NCBI GenBank assembly: GCA_003117195.1
Contig: BDSI01000018.1
Coordinates: forward strand, 734,548-798,547
Direction of reading: 5' to 3'
Length of the DNA: 64,000 nt
Origin: Eudorina sp. 2006-703-Eu-15
Lineage: Eukaryota > Chlorophyta > Chlorophyceae > Chlamydomonadales > Volvocaceae
Shown here piece by piece: positions 46,140-56,073 of this stretch. The translations under genes and the position numbers were made by a program. Under the pieces are notes generated by a model. It worked only from the letters and a program-made list of their open reading frames with translations, was not told the DNA's origin and searched no databases. The number at the start of each line of letters is the position of its first letter. Position 1 is the first letter of the stretch.

Positions 46140-47612
46140 ATGGCTACGACACCTGAAGAGTACCTGAAGAGGGCTCAGGAAGACCCTGATGGGGCGCCAA
46201 CCAATGGTTTCATAGCTGCGATGATAGGCCTCCAAACCTCGTTCGTTCAGAAGGAGATCAAAAAGGTCCACGTCGAGCTAAGAGATCTGGATTCTCGGGT
46301 ACAGAAGCTGGAGAGCAAGTCGGCCGTGGTCGGCTGGGACGGAAACGGCTTTATCGCTCCGAATGGCTACTTCTATCTGGATGCTGTTGTTCTCATCTCG
46401 AAGGCTGATGCGCAAGAGGGCGCGATTGTAGCGCTTCTCTTTGAGATGGGCCTCATCAGGAACACCATGAGTGTCATTAGGCCGCTGATGAAGCCAGACC
46501 GGCCTTCACCGGATAGGGTAGTATGGCGCGTCGAGATCGACCACAGGGATCGTAAGCGGTGGATGCAGAAGGCAAGGGAACTCCGTGAGCAGCACGGGCT
46601 GCGGCTCGACGAGGCGCTCACACCGGCTGGCAGGAGGGAACGGTCCCGGCTCCAGGATAAATGGAAAGAAATCAAGGAGCGGCAGGGCATTCCGTGCTGG
46701 CGCTCTGGAGCCGAGCTCTGGTTTAGGGCACAGACCGGGTTGCCGGCGCAACCATACCGGGATGGCCCCAGCAGTGAGGATGGCAGCGCAGGCGACCACG
46801 ACGATATGGACATCGGAGGCACTCCACCCGGGGATGAAGATGACCGGGGTCCCACTACGCACATGCCACGTGCAGCAGCAACCACGTCGCCCTCCTTCGC
46901 TGCGGTGGCTGCAGCTGCTGTTGCCAACCAGCAGAACGGCGGACCGCCACCCCCGCCGCCACCTCCACCGCCGCCACCTCCACCGGCCGCGGCGACGACG
47001 GGCTCAGCGTCCGCTTCACCATCGGCGCAACGTGAGACACCACCGCAGCCGACGGCGCCACCAGCCCAACCCACACCACCGCCGCCACCGCCACCGCCCA
47101 GAGATCAGCAGCACCACCAGGCCGCTACTACGCCCAGAAATCAGCAGCAGCAGCAACAGGCGACTACAACGCAGCAACTGCAGCGTAACAAGAACAAGGA
47201 TCCGCCGGAGGTTCAGCTTAGCGCGGGCAAGGTCAAGGGGGCGAAAGCACCATGGGCCGGACCAGAGTACGGCATGAGGTACACGGCGCCAAAGGACAAG
47301 ATGGACCAGGACAGGATCCTGCCTTTTCCCTCGAGGGATCCGCGTCTTGCGAGCAGGAAGTCTGTGACGGATCCCGAGGGCTGGACCACGATGAGCAGCG
47401 GCGGTACCTCCAGAAACCACGATCGTAGCGGCGGGGCCGGTGGCAGTGGAGGCAGTGGCGGCCGTGGCCAGGAGCAAAGCCAGGCCGGTGGTAGTGGACG
47501 AGGAGGTGCCGGGGAGGGTAGGGACGTCAGCCGCGACCAAATGGGGGCTGAAGCGAATCGTTACAGGCACCTGGATGGTCTGACGGGGGAGGCGATGCAA
47601 CAAGATGCTTAG
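46140..47612 (+). CDS. LINE ORF1 (RNA-binding, coiled-coil, Pro-rich), 490 aa
   Basis: The start is the ATG at 46140. Residues about 35-65 form a heptad-like helix (EIKKVHVELRDLDSRVQKLE) suited to oligomerisation. It is followed by an RRM-like region and a basic C-terminal-domain-like stretch (RERSRLQDKWKEIKERQGI) resembling L1-type ORF1 proteins. Residues about 265-335 hold long Pro runs, then Gln- and Gly-rich low complexity. No CCHC zinc knuckle is seen. The likely role is binding element RNA in the ribonucleoprotein particle. The frame is intact. Confidence 0.75.
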   Translation: MATTPEEYLKRAQEDPDGAPTNGFIAAMIGLQTSFVQKEIKKVHVELRDLDSRVQKLESKSAVVGWDGNGFIAPNGYFYLDAVVLISKADAQEGAIVALLFEMGLIRNTMSVIRPLMKPDRPSPDRVVWRVEIDHRDRKRWMQKARELREQHGLRLDEALTPAGRRERSRLQDKWKEIKERQGIPCWRSGAELWFRAQTGLPAQPYRDGPSSEDGSAGDHDDMDIGGTPPGDEDDRGPTTHMPRAAATTSPSFAAVAAAAVANQQNGGPPPPPPPPPPPPPPAAATTGSASASPSAQRETPPQPTAPPAQPTPPPPPPPPRDQQHHQAATTPRNQQQQQQATTTQQLQRNKNKDPPEVQLSAGKVKGAKAPWAGPEYGMRYTAPKDKMDQDRILPFPSRDPRLASRKSVTDPEGWTTMSSGGTSRNHDRSGGAGGSGGSGGRGQEQSQAGGSGRGGAGEGRDVSRDQMGAEANRYRHLDGLTGEAMQQDA

Positions 47613-48529
47613 GAACACGCGAGCCGGGGCTTAGGATTCTGCTTTGGAATGTGCACGGTTTGCGGGAGAGAGGAATCTTTAAGCTGGACCGTATAGGGAT
47701 CAAGTCTTTTGTGACTAACCATGATCTCATCATCGCCACTGAGGCGCATCTCACCGACACCATCCCTGACACTGACGTATCCTTGGAGGGGTTTCGACTT
47801 GTGCGGGTTCACCGGTCACGGAGCGCTGTCCGTGCCGACTATGGGGGAGTCGTTTTGTATGTACGTGAGTCCCTGGCTGACTGTGTCTCCGTCCTGCGCA
47901 AAGACAATGTCCTAGCCGGTTGTGAAGTCCTTTGGGCACGTCTGAGTCTTGCTTCGGGAAGTGTGCTCCTGGGTGCATGCTACCTGGCCCCGGAGACATC
48001 CAGGGTATACACGGCTGGAGGCGGTACGCATACACAGCGCGTGGCGGCGGCGGAGTCCGCTTTTACGAGAATACAACAGAGCATCCTGGAGCTTAGGGAG
48101 CCGGGAGAGGACGTGTTGCTAGCCGGTGATCTGAATGCACGGCTGTCCAGTCCGCACCACACAAAGCACCCGTCCACACCTGCCGATCTGCCCGCGCATA
48201 TCTGCGACGTACCAGAAGTGGATCAATTATCGGCTCTACAGGAGTTCCTAGACGTGCCAGGTGGGGTTAACCTTCAGGATTACAACGGGATCCGAGGACG
48301 TAGAAGTGAGGACACGATCTGCAACTTTGCTGGACAGCAGTTGGGCGCTATGTGTCGATCTCAAGGGCTGCTAGTTTTAAACGGTCGAGTGGCGGGCGAT
48401 TTGCAGGGCCGCCTGACTTTTCCCAAGGGAGAAGCGGGCGGGAGTATGATCGATTTGTTCTTGTCAACACCCCGACTCCTTCGGCACATACACGGTCTGG
48501 TTGAGGGTTGGAGAGTTGCTCACCCCTGA
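47552..48529 (+). pseudogene. LINE ORF2 part 1: APE-type endonuclease, frame-broken at its end
   Basis: The frame is open from 47552, overlapping the last 61 nt of ORF1 in the -1 frame, and has no ATG before the domain starts near 47627. Expression therefore probably needs frameshifting or reinitiation. Endonuclease signatures: RILLWNVHGL, IIATEAHLTD, YGGVVLYVRESL, LGACYLAPE, LLAGDLNARLSS and SMIDLFLS. The final DHRP motif of the family lies in the next frame (48501 on), so a one-base gain or two-base loss occurred between about 48480 and 48527. The broken frame stops at TGA 48527-48529. Confidence 0.8.
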
Positions 48530-51482
48530 TGGGTGGGAGCCGACCGACCACCGCCCGGTTACACTTGTACTTGGGGTACAGGCTGCTGGTGTGGACAAGC
48601 TAAATGCTCCCGCGGGGGGTCGGAAGAAGAAAGCGACCTTTGATATTAACCGTTACCGCGATTACGCTGCTCATTTCTCCGAGGGGTCACATGCTATGAC
48701 GGTGTTGAACGGTATAGCCGAGGATTTGCGTAATGGCGTTTGTGACAGCACTGTAGCGGTGGACCGCATAGGGTCTCTTCTGCGCAGAGTGATGGTTCGA
48801 GTTTTTGTGCCGAGCCCAACTGAGGGAGTGCAGCCCGGTGGAGGTGCGATCTGGTGGAATACGGAGTGTCAGCAGGCCCGACAGCATATGATAGACTGTC
48901 GACGTCAGTTAGGTCCGGGACGAGTGGAGAACAAGTCCGGCCCGCTCTGGAACGCGTTCTGCCAGGCACGCTGTGCCCTGAATCGTGCAAAACGTCACGC
49001 CCGGGCCGCTTATGACACGGAGAGGATGCGAGAGTTCGTGGCTAGCTGTAGGCATGATCAACGCGCCTTATGGCGCGCTTTGGGCGGGAAGCTTAGGGAG
49101 CGTTGTGCTATTGACGACATCAATGCATTTCGGGATCATTTTGCTTCATTGCTGAATGCAGGAGTTGGAGAGACGGGCGTTGGAAAAGCGCACGATATCC
49201 TCAATTACATATCTTTCTTTGGTGCGAGACTTGGGGAGGGGGCCTGGCGTGCTTGTCGAACTGTTTTGGATAGAAAAGAACGTGCGGCTAGCATACTAGA
49301 CGAGCCTTTCACACTAGAGGAGGTGACGCGCGCTGTAGCTACGTTACCTAATGGTAAGGCGCCCGGGCTAGAGCTGTCACCGTCAGAGTGTTACCGGTAC
49401 GCGCGGTTACCACGTGTTAACGATCAAGGCAGATTAGGCCAAGAAGTTAACTGCATTGTCCCGGCACTACACGTGTTGCTTGAGCATATCAGAGCTACGG
49501 GGAATTTTCCTCGACAGTTCACCACCACTGTCATGACACCATTACTGAAAAAAGGTGATCCTAAGGTGGTTGGGAACTATCGAGGCATTGCAGTGGGTGG
49601 AGCGCTTGCAAAGTGCTACGCGTCACTGCTTCTCCATCGGCTGATGGTAGCCGCGGAGCAGTTGGCTCTGCGCCACCCATGTCAGGCAGGTTTTCGGCGG
49701 GGCTTCGGGACCGCCCACCACCTTTTCGTGAAGCAACATCTCACCATGCGTCACCGGCGTGCAGGGCAACCCCCGCTAATCATTGTGCAAATCGATTTTG
49801 AGAAGGCGTTCGATAGGGTGCCGCGCGAGCACATGTGGCTTCGTTTGCAAGAGCGAGGTGTTGGTGGACCCATGTTGGAGGCCCTAAAAAGAGCGTATGA
49901 GAAGGTGTGCATGGTCATGAAGGTTAATGGGAAGGTCGGCGGGGATTTTGAGTCGAAGCAGGGAGTGAAACAAGGTTGCCCTCTGTCGACAGAACTGTTC
50001 GGCCTTTTCATTAATACGCTGGCGGACTTGATTGACGTGCACGACCTGGTGGTCGCCAGAGCGCGGAAGCACGAGGTACCCCTGGTGGGTGGCAAGCGCG
50101 TTTCCATCCTGCTTTACGCAGATGATGTGAGTCTATTGGCGACGTCCGTGGAACGTATGGCGGAACTGCTGGGCCTTGTGGACCAATTTTGTGAGGCTTT
50201 TGGAATGCGGCCTAATGTAGCGAAATGTGAGCGTTTAGTTTTTGCATGCGATGAGTCCCGGCGTACAGAGGTTAGTTCAGCCTGCGAGCAGCTACGGCTT
50301 TCCGGGCAAGTAGTACCAGCCAAGGACAGCGCGCGTTATCTCGGCCTGGTGTATGGGCCCTCGCGGCCTTTCAGTGCCTGCCGACAGCAGTTGAACGATA
50401 CCGGCCGGGCCGCTATGTTCTCTTTGAGCTCCAAATTGGATAAGCTGAAGCTTTTCGCCCCCGACGTGCGAATGAGGTGTTTTGCCACTCAAGTTCGAGC
50501 GATTTTGCTGTATGGTTGTCAGGCTTGGGGCCCTTTTGCGTTGACAGAGGTTTTGAACAGGGTGGGGAGACGACGCGATGCGAACAACCTGGCAGAAGGA
50601 CTTTTTGAAGCATGCCTACACGATGATGCAGTCCAGCTGCAGATTGCGTTCATGCGACAAATTGTGGGGGCTGCTCGCCCAGCCCACCGCCTTCTTTTCG
50701 CAGAATTGGCCGAGCTTCCCCTGCATTACTATTTGGTGAAGCAAGTGGTTCGCTTTTGGAACCGCCTGCAGACGCAGAAGGGCACGGTCGCACACGCAGT
50801 CCTATGTCAGGAGGTTATCGATGCACTCATCGATCCTGAACGGGGCGGTTGGGGAGCCTCGTTCTTGCGTTTAATGTCGTACTTAGAGTGTGATATTTGG
50901 AGCGGGCTGCCTCACGATGCAGGTGGTGTTGAACAGCGAGTTGAGTGGTTGCTGTCCAAACCTCTTCCCGAGGCTCAGATTGTGACGGCGATGAGGGAAC
51001 GACTAATGAGCGCTTGGGGACATGTGCGCCTCGATGTCGAGCCAGACAATTACCCATCAGACGGGAAACAGCCGGGGATCCATATGTCGAAGTACAAGCA
51101 TTGGATGGGCCTGTCGTTTATGGGTGCGGCGGCCGTTATGTGGCAACCGCACGCTACAGTTTTTATCCCCCGTTCTGCGCACCGGAAGCTAATGCAATTC
51201 AGGCTTTGTTGTTGGGCACTTGAGTCTAACAGGGCGCGGAGGGGTAGGCACCATGTCCCTAGAGGACAACGGGTCTGCCGTTGCTGCCGCTCTGAAGACC
51301 AGATTGAAGATGAGAAGCATGTTCTACTCGACTGCCCGGCTTACGATGCAATACGCGCTGAGGAAGGGTTTCACCGCCCTAATACGATGAGGGAGGCGAT
51401 TGCCTGGGATCCGGCTCGTTTGGCAAAGATGTTGGAGCGCATGTGGGCTCACCGTAATTCTATCGTGCCCTTTGGGCGCTAG
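48501..51482 (+). CDS. LINE ORF2 part 2: reverse transcriptase with C-terminal Cys/His motif
   Basis: It picks up the end of the endonuclease (PTDHRPVTLVLG) and continues through the reverse transcriptase. Motifs in order: VVGNYRGIAVGGALAKCYAS, QAGFRRGFGTAHHLF, VQIDFEKAFDRVP (catalytic Asp at codon 49794), KQGVKQGCPLSTELFGLFIN, LLYADDVSLLATS (the Asp pair at 50121-50126), MRPNVAKCERLVF and ARYLGLVYG. Near 51275 comes CRCCRSE...KHVLLDCP, the CCHC-like zinc motif common at LINE C termini. It ends at TAG 51480-51482. There is no start codon of its own; it is the downstream part of ORF2 after the frameshift. Confidence 0.88.
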   Translation: MRVGELLTPDGWEPTDHRPVTLVLGVQAAGVDKLNAPAGGRKKKATFDINRYRDYAAHFSEGSHAMTVLNGIAEDLRNGVCDSTVAVDRIGSLLRRVMVRVFVPSPTEGVQPGGGAIWWNTECQQARQHMIDCRRQLGPGRVENKSGPLWNAFCQARCALNRAKRHARAAYDTERMREFVASCRHDQRALWRALGGKLRERCAIDDINAFRDHFASLLNAGVGETGVGKAHDILNYISFFGARLGEGAWRACRTVLDRKERAASILDEPFTLEEVTRAVATLPNGKAPGLELSPSECYRYARLPRVNDQGRLGQEVNCIVPALHVLLEHIRATGNFPRQFTTTVMTPLLKKGDPKVVGNYRGIAVGGALAKCYASLLLHRLMVAAEQLALRHPCQAGFRRGFGTAHHLFVKQHLTMRHRRAGQPPLIIVQIDFEKAFDRVPREHMWLRLQERGVGGPMLEALKRAYEKVCMVMKVNGKVGGDFESKQGVKQGCPLSTELFGLFINTLADLIDVHDLVVARARKHEVPLVGGKRVSILLYADDVSLLATSVERMAELLGLVDQFCEAFGMRPNVAKCERLVFACDESRRTEVSSACEQLRLSGQVVPAKDSARYLGLVYGPSRPFSACRQQLNDTGRAAMFSLSSKLDKLKLFAPDVRMRCFATQVRAILLYGCQAWGPFALTEVLNRVGRRRDANNLAEGLFEACLHDDAVQLQIAFMRQIVGAARPAHRLLFAELAELPLHYYLVKQVVRFWNRLQTQKGTVAHAVLCQEVIDALIDPERGGWGASFLRLMSYLECDIWSGLPHDAGGVEQRVEWLLSKPLPEAQIVTAMRERLMSAWGHVRLDVEPDNYPSDGKQPGIHMSKYKHWMGLSFMGAAAVMWQPHATVFIPRSAHRKLMQFRLCCWALESNRARRGRHHVPRGQRVCRCCRSEDQIEDEKHVLLDCPAYDAIRAEEGFHRPNTMREAIAWDPARLAKMLERMWAHRNSIVPFGR

Positions 51483-51599
51483 TCTCGTCGACTCCTGTTA
51501 ATGCGGTATTGCAAACCAGTGCTTTTGGGCGTTTTGTTTGCCCTTGGGCCTCCGGCTCGTATGGGTATGTGCAGGTATGGGGTTACGCACCCCCAACCA

Positions 51600-51604
51600 T
51601 GTAA
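51600..51604 (+). terminator. TGTAA poly(A) signal of the LINE
   Basis: TGTAA ends 10 bases before the LINE 3' end (51614), the spacing expected between the algal signal and cleavage. This supports the placed 3' boundary. Confidence 0.65.
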
Positions 51605-51614
51605 CACAACAACA

Positions 51615-51625
51615 AGATGTAGTAC
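51615..51625. repeat. Right target-site duplication of the LINE
   Basis: AGATGTAGTAC, identical to 46055-46065; array unit 1 resumes here. Confidence 0.93.
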
Positions 51626-51710
51626 GGTGCATACCGACGTCGTACGGTGCAGTACGATGTCGTACTGCGCAGTACGATGTACACGTTGCCGTACGATGTG
51701 CGCGGTGCAG
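51626..51710. repeat. GTACGATGTC-type minisatellite inside the unit
   Basis: Imperfect copies of GTACGGTGCAGTACGATGTC (20 bp) lie just before each unit start. Unit 3 has one extra copy (about 55985-56030), which largely explains its 2193-bp length. The LINE inserted at the left edge of this cluster. Confidence 0.8.
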
Positions 51711-51763
51711 TACAGTCTATGCCTTGGCGATAGATGCCGTTTTCCGTGGTGATGCAAGGGGGT

Positions 51764-51817
51764 TTCGGTTGTCACTGAAAGTAGGCGGGACGACGCCAAC
51801 CTTCAGTGACAACCGAA
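51764..51817. repeat. Perfect-arm hairpin present once per derived array unit
   Basis: Arms TTCGGTTGTCACTGAA (51764-51779) and TTCAGTGACAACCGAA (51802-51817) are exact 16-bp inverted repeats. The inner GTAGGCG/CGCCAAC extends the stem with one mismatch around a GGACGA loop. The same hairpin is at 53934, 56127, 58304, 60477 and 62651. It is absent from the equivalent place in unit 1 (near 44090-44115). Confidence 0.9.
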
Positions 51818-52030
51818 GGTAGGCGTCCTGAATGCATTCACTCACTCCCTACTGAAATAATACTCACAGCAGCATGATGACCCTACCTGCGGCGGGAGCA
51901 GGGCATCCGTGTGTATGTCACGGTGACGTGCGTGGGTCACTGCTGGACGCAGCGTTAAAAGAAAGGCACCATGCAGCAGAAGCGAGCACTAACCAGAACC
52001 CCGGACCCCATCTATCCCCACCCCCCGTAG

Positions 52031-52206
52031 GTGCAAAGCCTGGAGCCGGCATCTTGTCGGACCTTACCGATTCGTGGGTGTGGCTGCGTGCCCGAGCGAG
52101 GCTGGCCATAATTACGTGCACCAGGACGACTCGCTGTTCGTTGCTGACCACCCTGGCGGAAACACGGACGGAGCGCGGAAACACGGACGGAGCGCGTGGC
52201 GGATGA
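52031..52206 (+). pseudogene. Relic of thioesterase exon 9 in array unit 2
   Basis: AWSRHLVGPYRFV and AGHNYV match the true last exon (AWSRHLVGPYRFV, AGHDYV), but 12 extra bases split the His loop, the following helix is altered and a 19-bp GGAAACACGGACGGAGCGC segment is duplicated. Equivalent relics begin at 54201 and in each later unit. The acceptor is GTAG in units 2 and 3 and GAAG in units 4-7. Without the other exons it cannot make an enzyme. Confidence 0.82.
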
Positions 52207-53880
52207 GGTGTTGCCGCGAAGATGGTACCGCATCTGGTCCGGAGGAGACAACTGGATGATGGGCGGCGGCCATGCATGTGCGTATGCTGTACCGTAGTGC
52301 TGTCCGCCGTACTCAATCGTACATGTGGTAGTACGGATGGTTGGGCACCGGCGGGTTCGTTGCAGCTCGCTGCAACCAGACGAAACTCCTATCTGGCTGG
52401 CCGCCGGTGGTGAGCGGCCAGATACCGTATGTGAGGTGGGAAAGAAAGGTGCGCGTCAAATCTCCTTTCACCATGAGCGACGTGGTCGTAGTTGACGACC
52501 AGGGACGACCCGAGGGCGGCCGCCGTGGCACTGCTGGCGGACCTTGGCGTAGTGCTGTACGTATATGCCAGTCGTCGGCCAGTAGTCGGGCCCCCACCGT
52601 TTCGTCCATCAATGATGTTTGGCTTTGTTTCTAAGCCAAGCCGAAAGGAGGCGCCGTTGGGCAGCCTCTAGTGTTGCTCTTCGATGACCCACCATCAGAT
52701 GCTGTCCGAATCGTTAGTATGCGATTTGGTGTGGGTGGCGGGTGTGTAGGCATGTGTTCTTCATACTTACCTGGCCCGCTTCTCGAGGTGGTCCCGATGG
52801 CCTCGGTTGCATGGTTGGTCTTCGCCTTGCACTTTGCGAGGGCCTTCCGTGGTCGGCCCTTTATGGTGTCCGGCAGGGCTAAATTTTTGACTTGCTGAGG
52901 ATTCGCGCACGCGCGACCTCGGCCCCCAAGAACTGAACGAATACCGTGTATGCTTATTGATCGATGTCATGCACACGCAGCACACACAAATCTGGCATCA
53001 TATCACGCCGTACATGCTGGCAGCTGGATCGCGGACAGTTGCAGGGCAGGATCCATACTCGTACTTCCATCTTTGCCTTGTTGTACGTTGCAAATCGGCC
53101 GAGTAGCTTGGGCTGTGTGTTAGGGAATGGTTCCGTAGCCATGCATCATGACAGCCCCCACACACGCCAGTTTCTCCGCGGGTACCTACGTACACAGGCG
53201 CTGATGATGCGGAGTCACAGTCTCCGTCCTCTCCTACTCCGTCCGCCAATTCTTGTGCTGCTTGTGTCGGGCCGCAGCCGGTGACGCTGCCGGACGCAGC
53301 GGTCCCCTAGCCAATCTGATAAAAGGGAAGCGTGGGCCCGCCGGCGGGGCAGCGTGAGGCGAGTCTTCCTGGACAACCGCTCTATCTCTGCAACCCCGCC
53401 TACGTACAACCCAACTGCCGCCACTCGCCAGAGGGATGGAGTCCATACATAGTGCATGGACCACGGTCCACGCCTAGTCAGTGGCTCAGCCGCCTGACTT
53501 CTATCGTACTTGGTGTGTCGTACCTTGGCCAGCTTCCTCGCCTTGGTTGTTGCTGCTGCTTGCTGCCGCCGCGAAACCAAACCGTCACGGCATTAATCAG
53601 CCTTCTGATGATGCCCCAAGCTCATACGGACGCGAAAGGATGGCTACGAGACCTGCTATGTAGCTACACACGTTCTCGTCACCGATGCCGACAACCCTTG
53701 GTTTTTTAACGCAAGCAGACATCGATCAGCAGCCGCTGATGTAGGACCGACGGTGCAACACGATGTAGGACGGTGCACCACGACAGATGTAGTACGGTGC
53801 ATACCGACGTCGTACGGTGCAGTACGATGTCGTACTGCGCAGTACGATGTACACGTTGCCGTACGATGTGCGCGGTGCAG

Positions 53881-56073
53881 TACAGTCTATGCCTTGGCGA
53901 TAGATGCCGTTTTCCGTGGTGATGCAAGGGGGTTTCGGTTGTCACTGAAAGTAGGCGGGACGACGCCAACCTTCAGTGACAACCGAAGGTAGGCGTCCTG
54001 AATGCATTCACTCACTCCCTACTGAAATAATACTCACAGCAGCATGATGACCCTACCTGCGGCGGCAGTAGGGCATCCGTGTGTATGTCACGGTGACGTG
54101 CGTGGGTCACTGCTGGACGCAGCGTTAAAAGAAAGGCACCATGCAGCAGAAGCGAGCACTAACCAGAACCCCGGACCCCATCTATCCCCACCCCCCGTAG
54201 GTGCAAAGCCTGGAGCCGGCATCTTGTCGGACCTTACCGATTCGTGGGTGTGGCTGCGTGCCCGAGCGAGGCTGGCCATAATTACGTGCACCAGGACGAC
54301 TCGCTGTTCGTTGCTGACCACCCTGGCGGAACCACGGACGGAGCGCGGAAACACGGACGGAGCGCGTGGCGGATGAGGTGTTGCCGCGAAGATGGTACCG
54401 CATCTGGTCCGGAGGAGACAACTGGATGATGGGCGGCGGCCATGCATGTGCGTATGCTGTACCGTAGTGCTGTCCGCCGTACTCAATCGTACATGTGGTA
54501 GTACGGATGGTTGGGCACCGGCGGGTTCGTTGCAGCTCGCTGCAACCAGACGAAACTCCTATATATCTGGCTGGCCGCCGGTGGTGAGCGGCCAGATACC
54601 GTATGTGAGGTGGGAAAGAAAGGTGCGCGTCAAATCTCCTTTCACCATGAGCGACGTGGTCGTAGTTGACGACCAGGGACGACCCGAGGGCGGCCGCCGT
54701 GGCACTGCTGGCGGACCTTGGCGTAGTGCTGTACGTATATGCCAGTCGTCGGCCAGTAGTCGGGCCCCCACCGTTTCGTCCATCAATGATGTTTGGCTTT
54801 GTTTCTAAGCCAAGCCGAAAGGAGGCGCCGTTGGGCAGCCTCTAGTGTTGCTCTTCGATGACCCACCATCAGATGCTGTCCGAATCGTTAGTATGCGATT
54901 TGGTGTGGGTGGCGGGTGTGTAGGCATGTGTTCTTCATACTTACCTGGCCCGCTTCTCGAGGTGGTCCCGATGGCCTCGGTTGCATGGTTGGTCTTCGCC
55001 TTGCACTTTGCGAGGGCCTTCCGTGGTCGGCCCTTTATGGTGTCCGGCAGGGCTAAATGTTTGACTTGCTGAGGATTCGCGCACGCGCGACCTCGGCCCC
55101 AAGAACTGAACGAATACCGTGTATGCTTATTGATCGATGTCATGCACACGCAGCACACACAAATCTGGCATCATATCACGCCGTACATGCTGGCAGCTGG
55201 ATCGCGGACAGTTGCAGGGCAGGATCCATACTCGTACTTCCATCTTTGCCTTGTTGTACGTTGCAAATCGGCCGAGTAGCTTGGGCTGTGTGTTAGGGAA
55301 TGGTTCCGTAGCCATGCATCATGACAGCCCCCACACACGCCAGTTTCTCCGCGGGTACCTACGTACACAGGCGCTGATGATGCGGAGCCACAGTCTCCGT
55401 CCTCTCCTACTCCGTCCGCCAATTCTTGTGCTGCTTGTGTCGGGCCGCAGCCGGTGACGCTGCCGGACGCAGCGGTCCCCTAGCCAATCTGATAAAAGGG
55501 AAGCGTGGGCCCGCCGGCGGGGCAGCGTGAGGCGAGTCTTCCTGGACAACCGCTCTATCTCTGCAACCCCGCCTACGTACAACCCAACTGCCGCCACTCG
55601 CCAGAGGGATGGAGTCCATACATAGTGCATGGACCACGGTCCACGCCTAGTCAGTGGCTCAGCCGCCTGACTTCTATCGTACTTGGTGTGTCGTACCTTG
55701 GCCACCTTCCTCGCCTTGGTTGTTGCTGCTGCTTGCTGCCGCCGCGAAACCAAACCGTCACGGCATTAATCAGCCTTCTGATGATGCCCCAAGCTCATAC
55801 GGACGCGAAAGGATGGCTACGAGACCTGCTATGTAGCTACACACGTTCTCGTCACCGATGCCGACAACCCTTGGTTTTTTAACGCAAGCAGACATCGATC
55901 AGCAGCCGCTGATGTAGGACCGACGGTGCAACACGATGTAGGACGGTGCACCACGACAGATGTAGTACGGTGCATACCGACGTCGTACGGTGCAGTACGA
56001 TGTCGTACGGTGCAGTACGATGTCGTACTGCGCAGTACGATGTACACGTTGCCGTACGATGTGCGCGGTGCAG
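53881..56073 (+). repeat. Array unit 3
   Basis: 2193 bp. It carries a 4-bp TATA expansion near 54561, one C fewer in the CCCC run near 55097 and an additional 20-bp minisatellite copy before the next unit. Confidence 0.9.

Larger units (their letters stand above)
46066..51614 (+). mobile_element. Nearly full-length LINE (non-LTR retrotransposon), 5549 bp
   Basis: The insertion is defined by comparison with empty sites in the other units and an 11-bp target duplication. Layout: 74-nt 5' leader, ORF1 (46140-47612), ORF2 endonuclease part then reverse transcriptase part ending at 51482, 132-nt 3' UTR with TGTAA at 51600-51604 and a short ACA-rich end. ORF1 with coiled coil and an APE-type endonuclease with C-terminal Cys/His motif fit an L1-like clade (assignment tentative). 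One frameshift in ORF2 makes this copy probably inactive. Confidence 0.9.
51711..53880 (+). repeat. Array unit 2
   Basis: Full 2170-bp unit. Private variants include GAGTCACAG for GAGCCACAG near 53214 and GGCCAGCTT for GGCCACCTT near 53532. Exon 9 relic 52031-52206, exon 5 relic from 53198. Confidence 0.9.

Noticed and set aside
53332..53709. Conserved 125-codon and other open frames repeated in every array unit
   Set aside because: They match no family I recognise, overlap one another on both strands, are broken by single-base indels in some units, and are conserved no better than noncoding parts of the unit.
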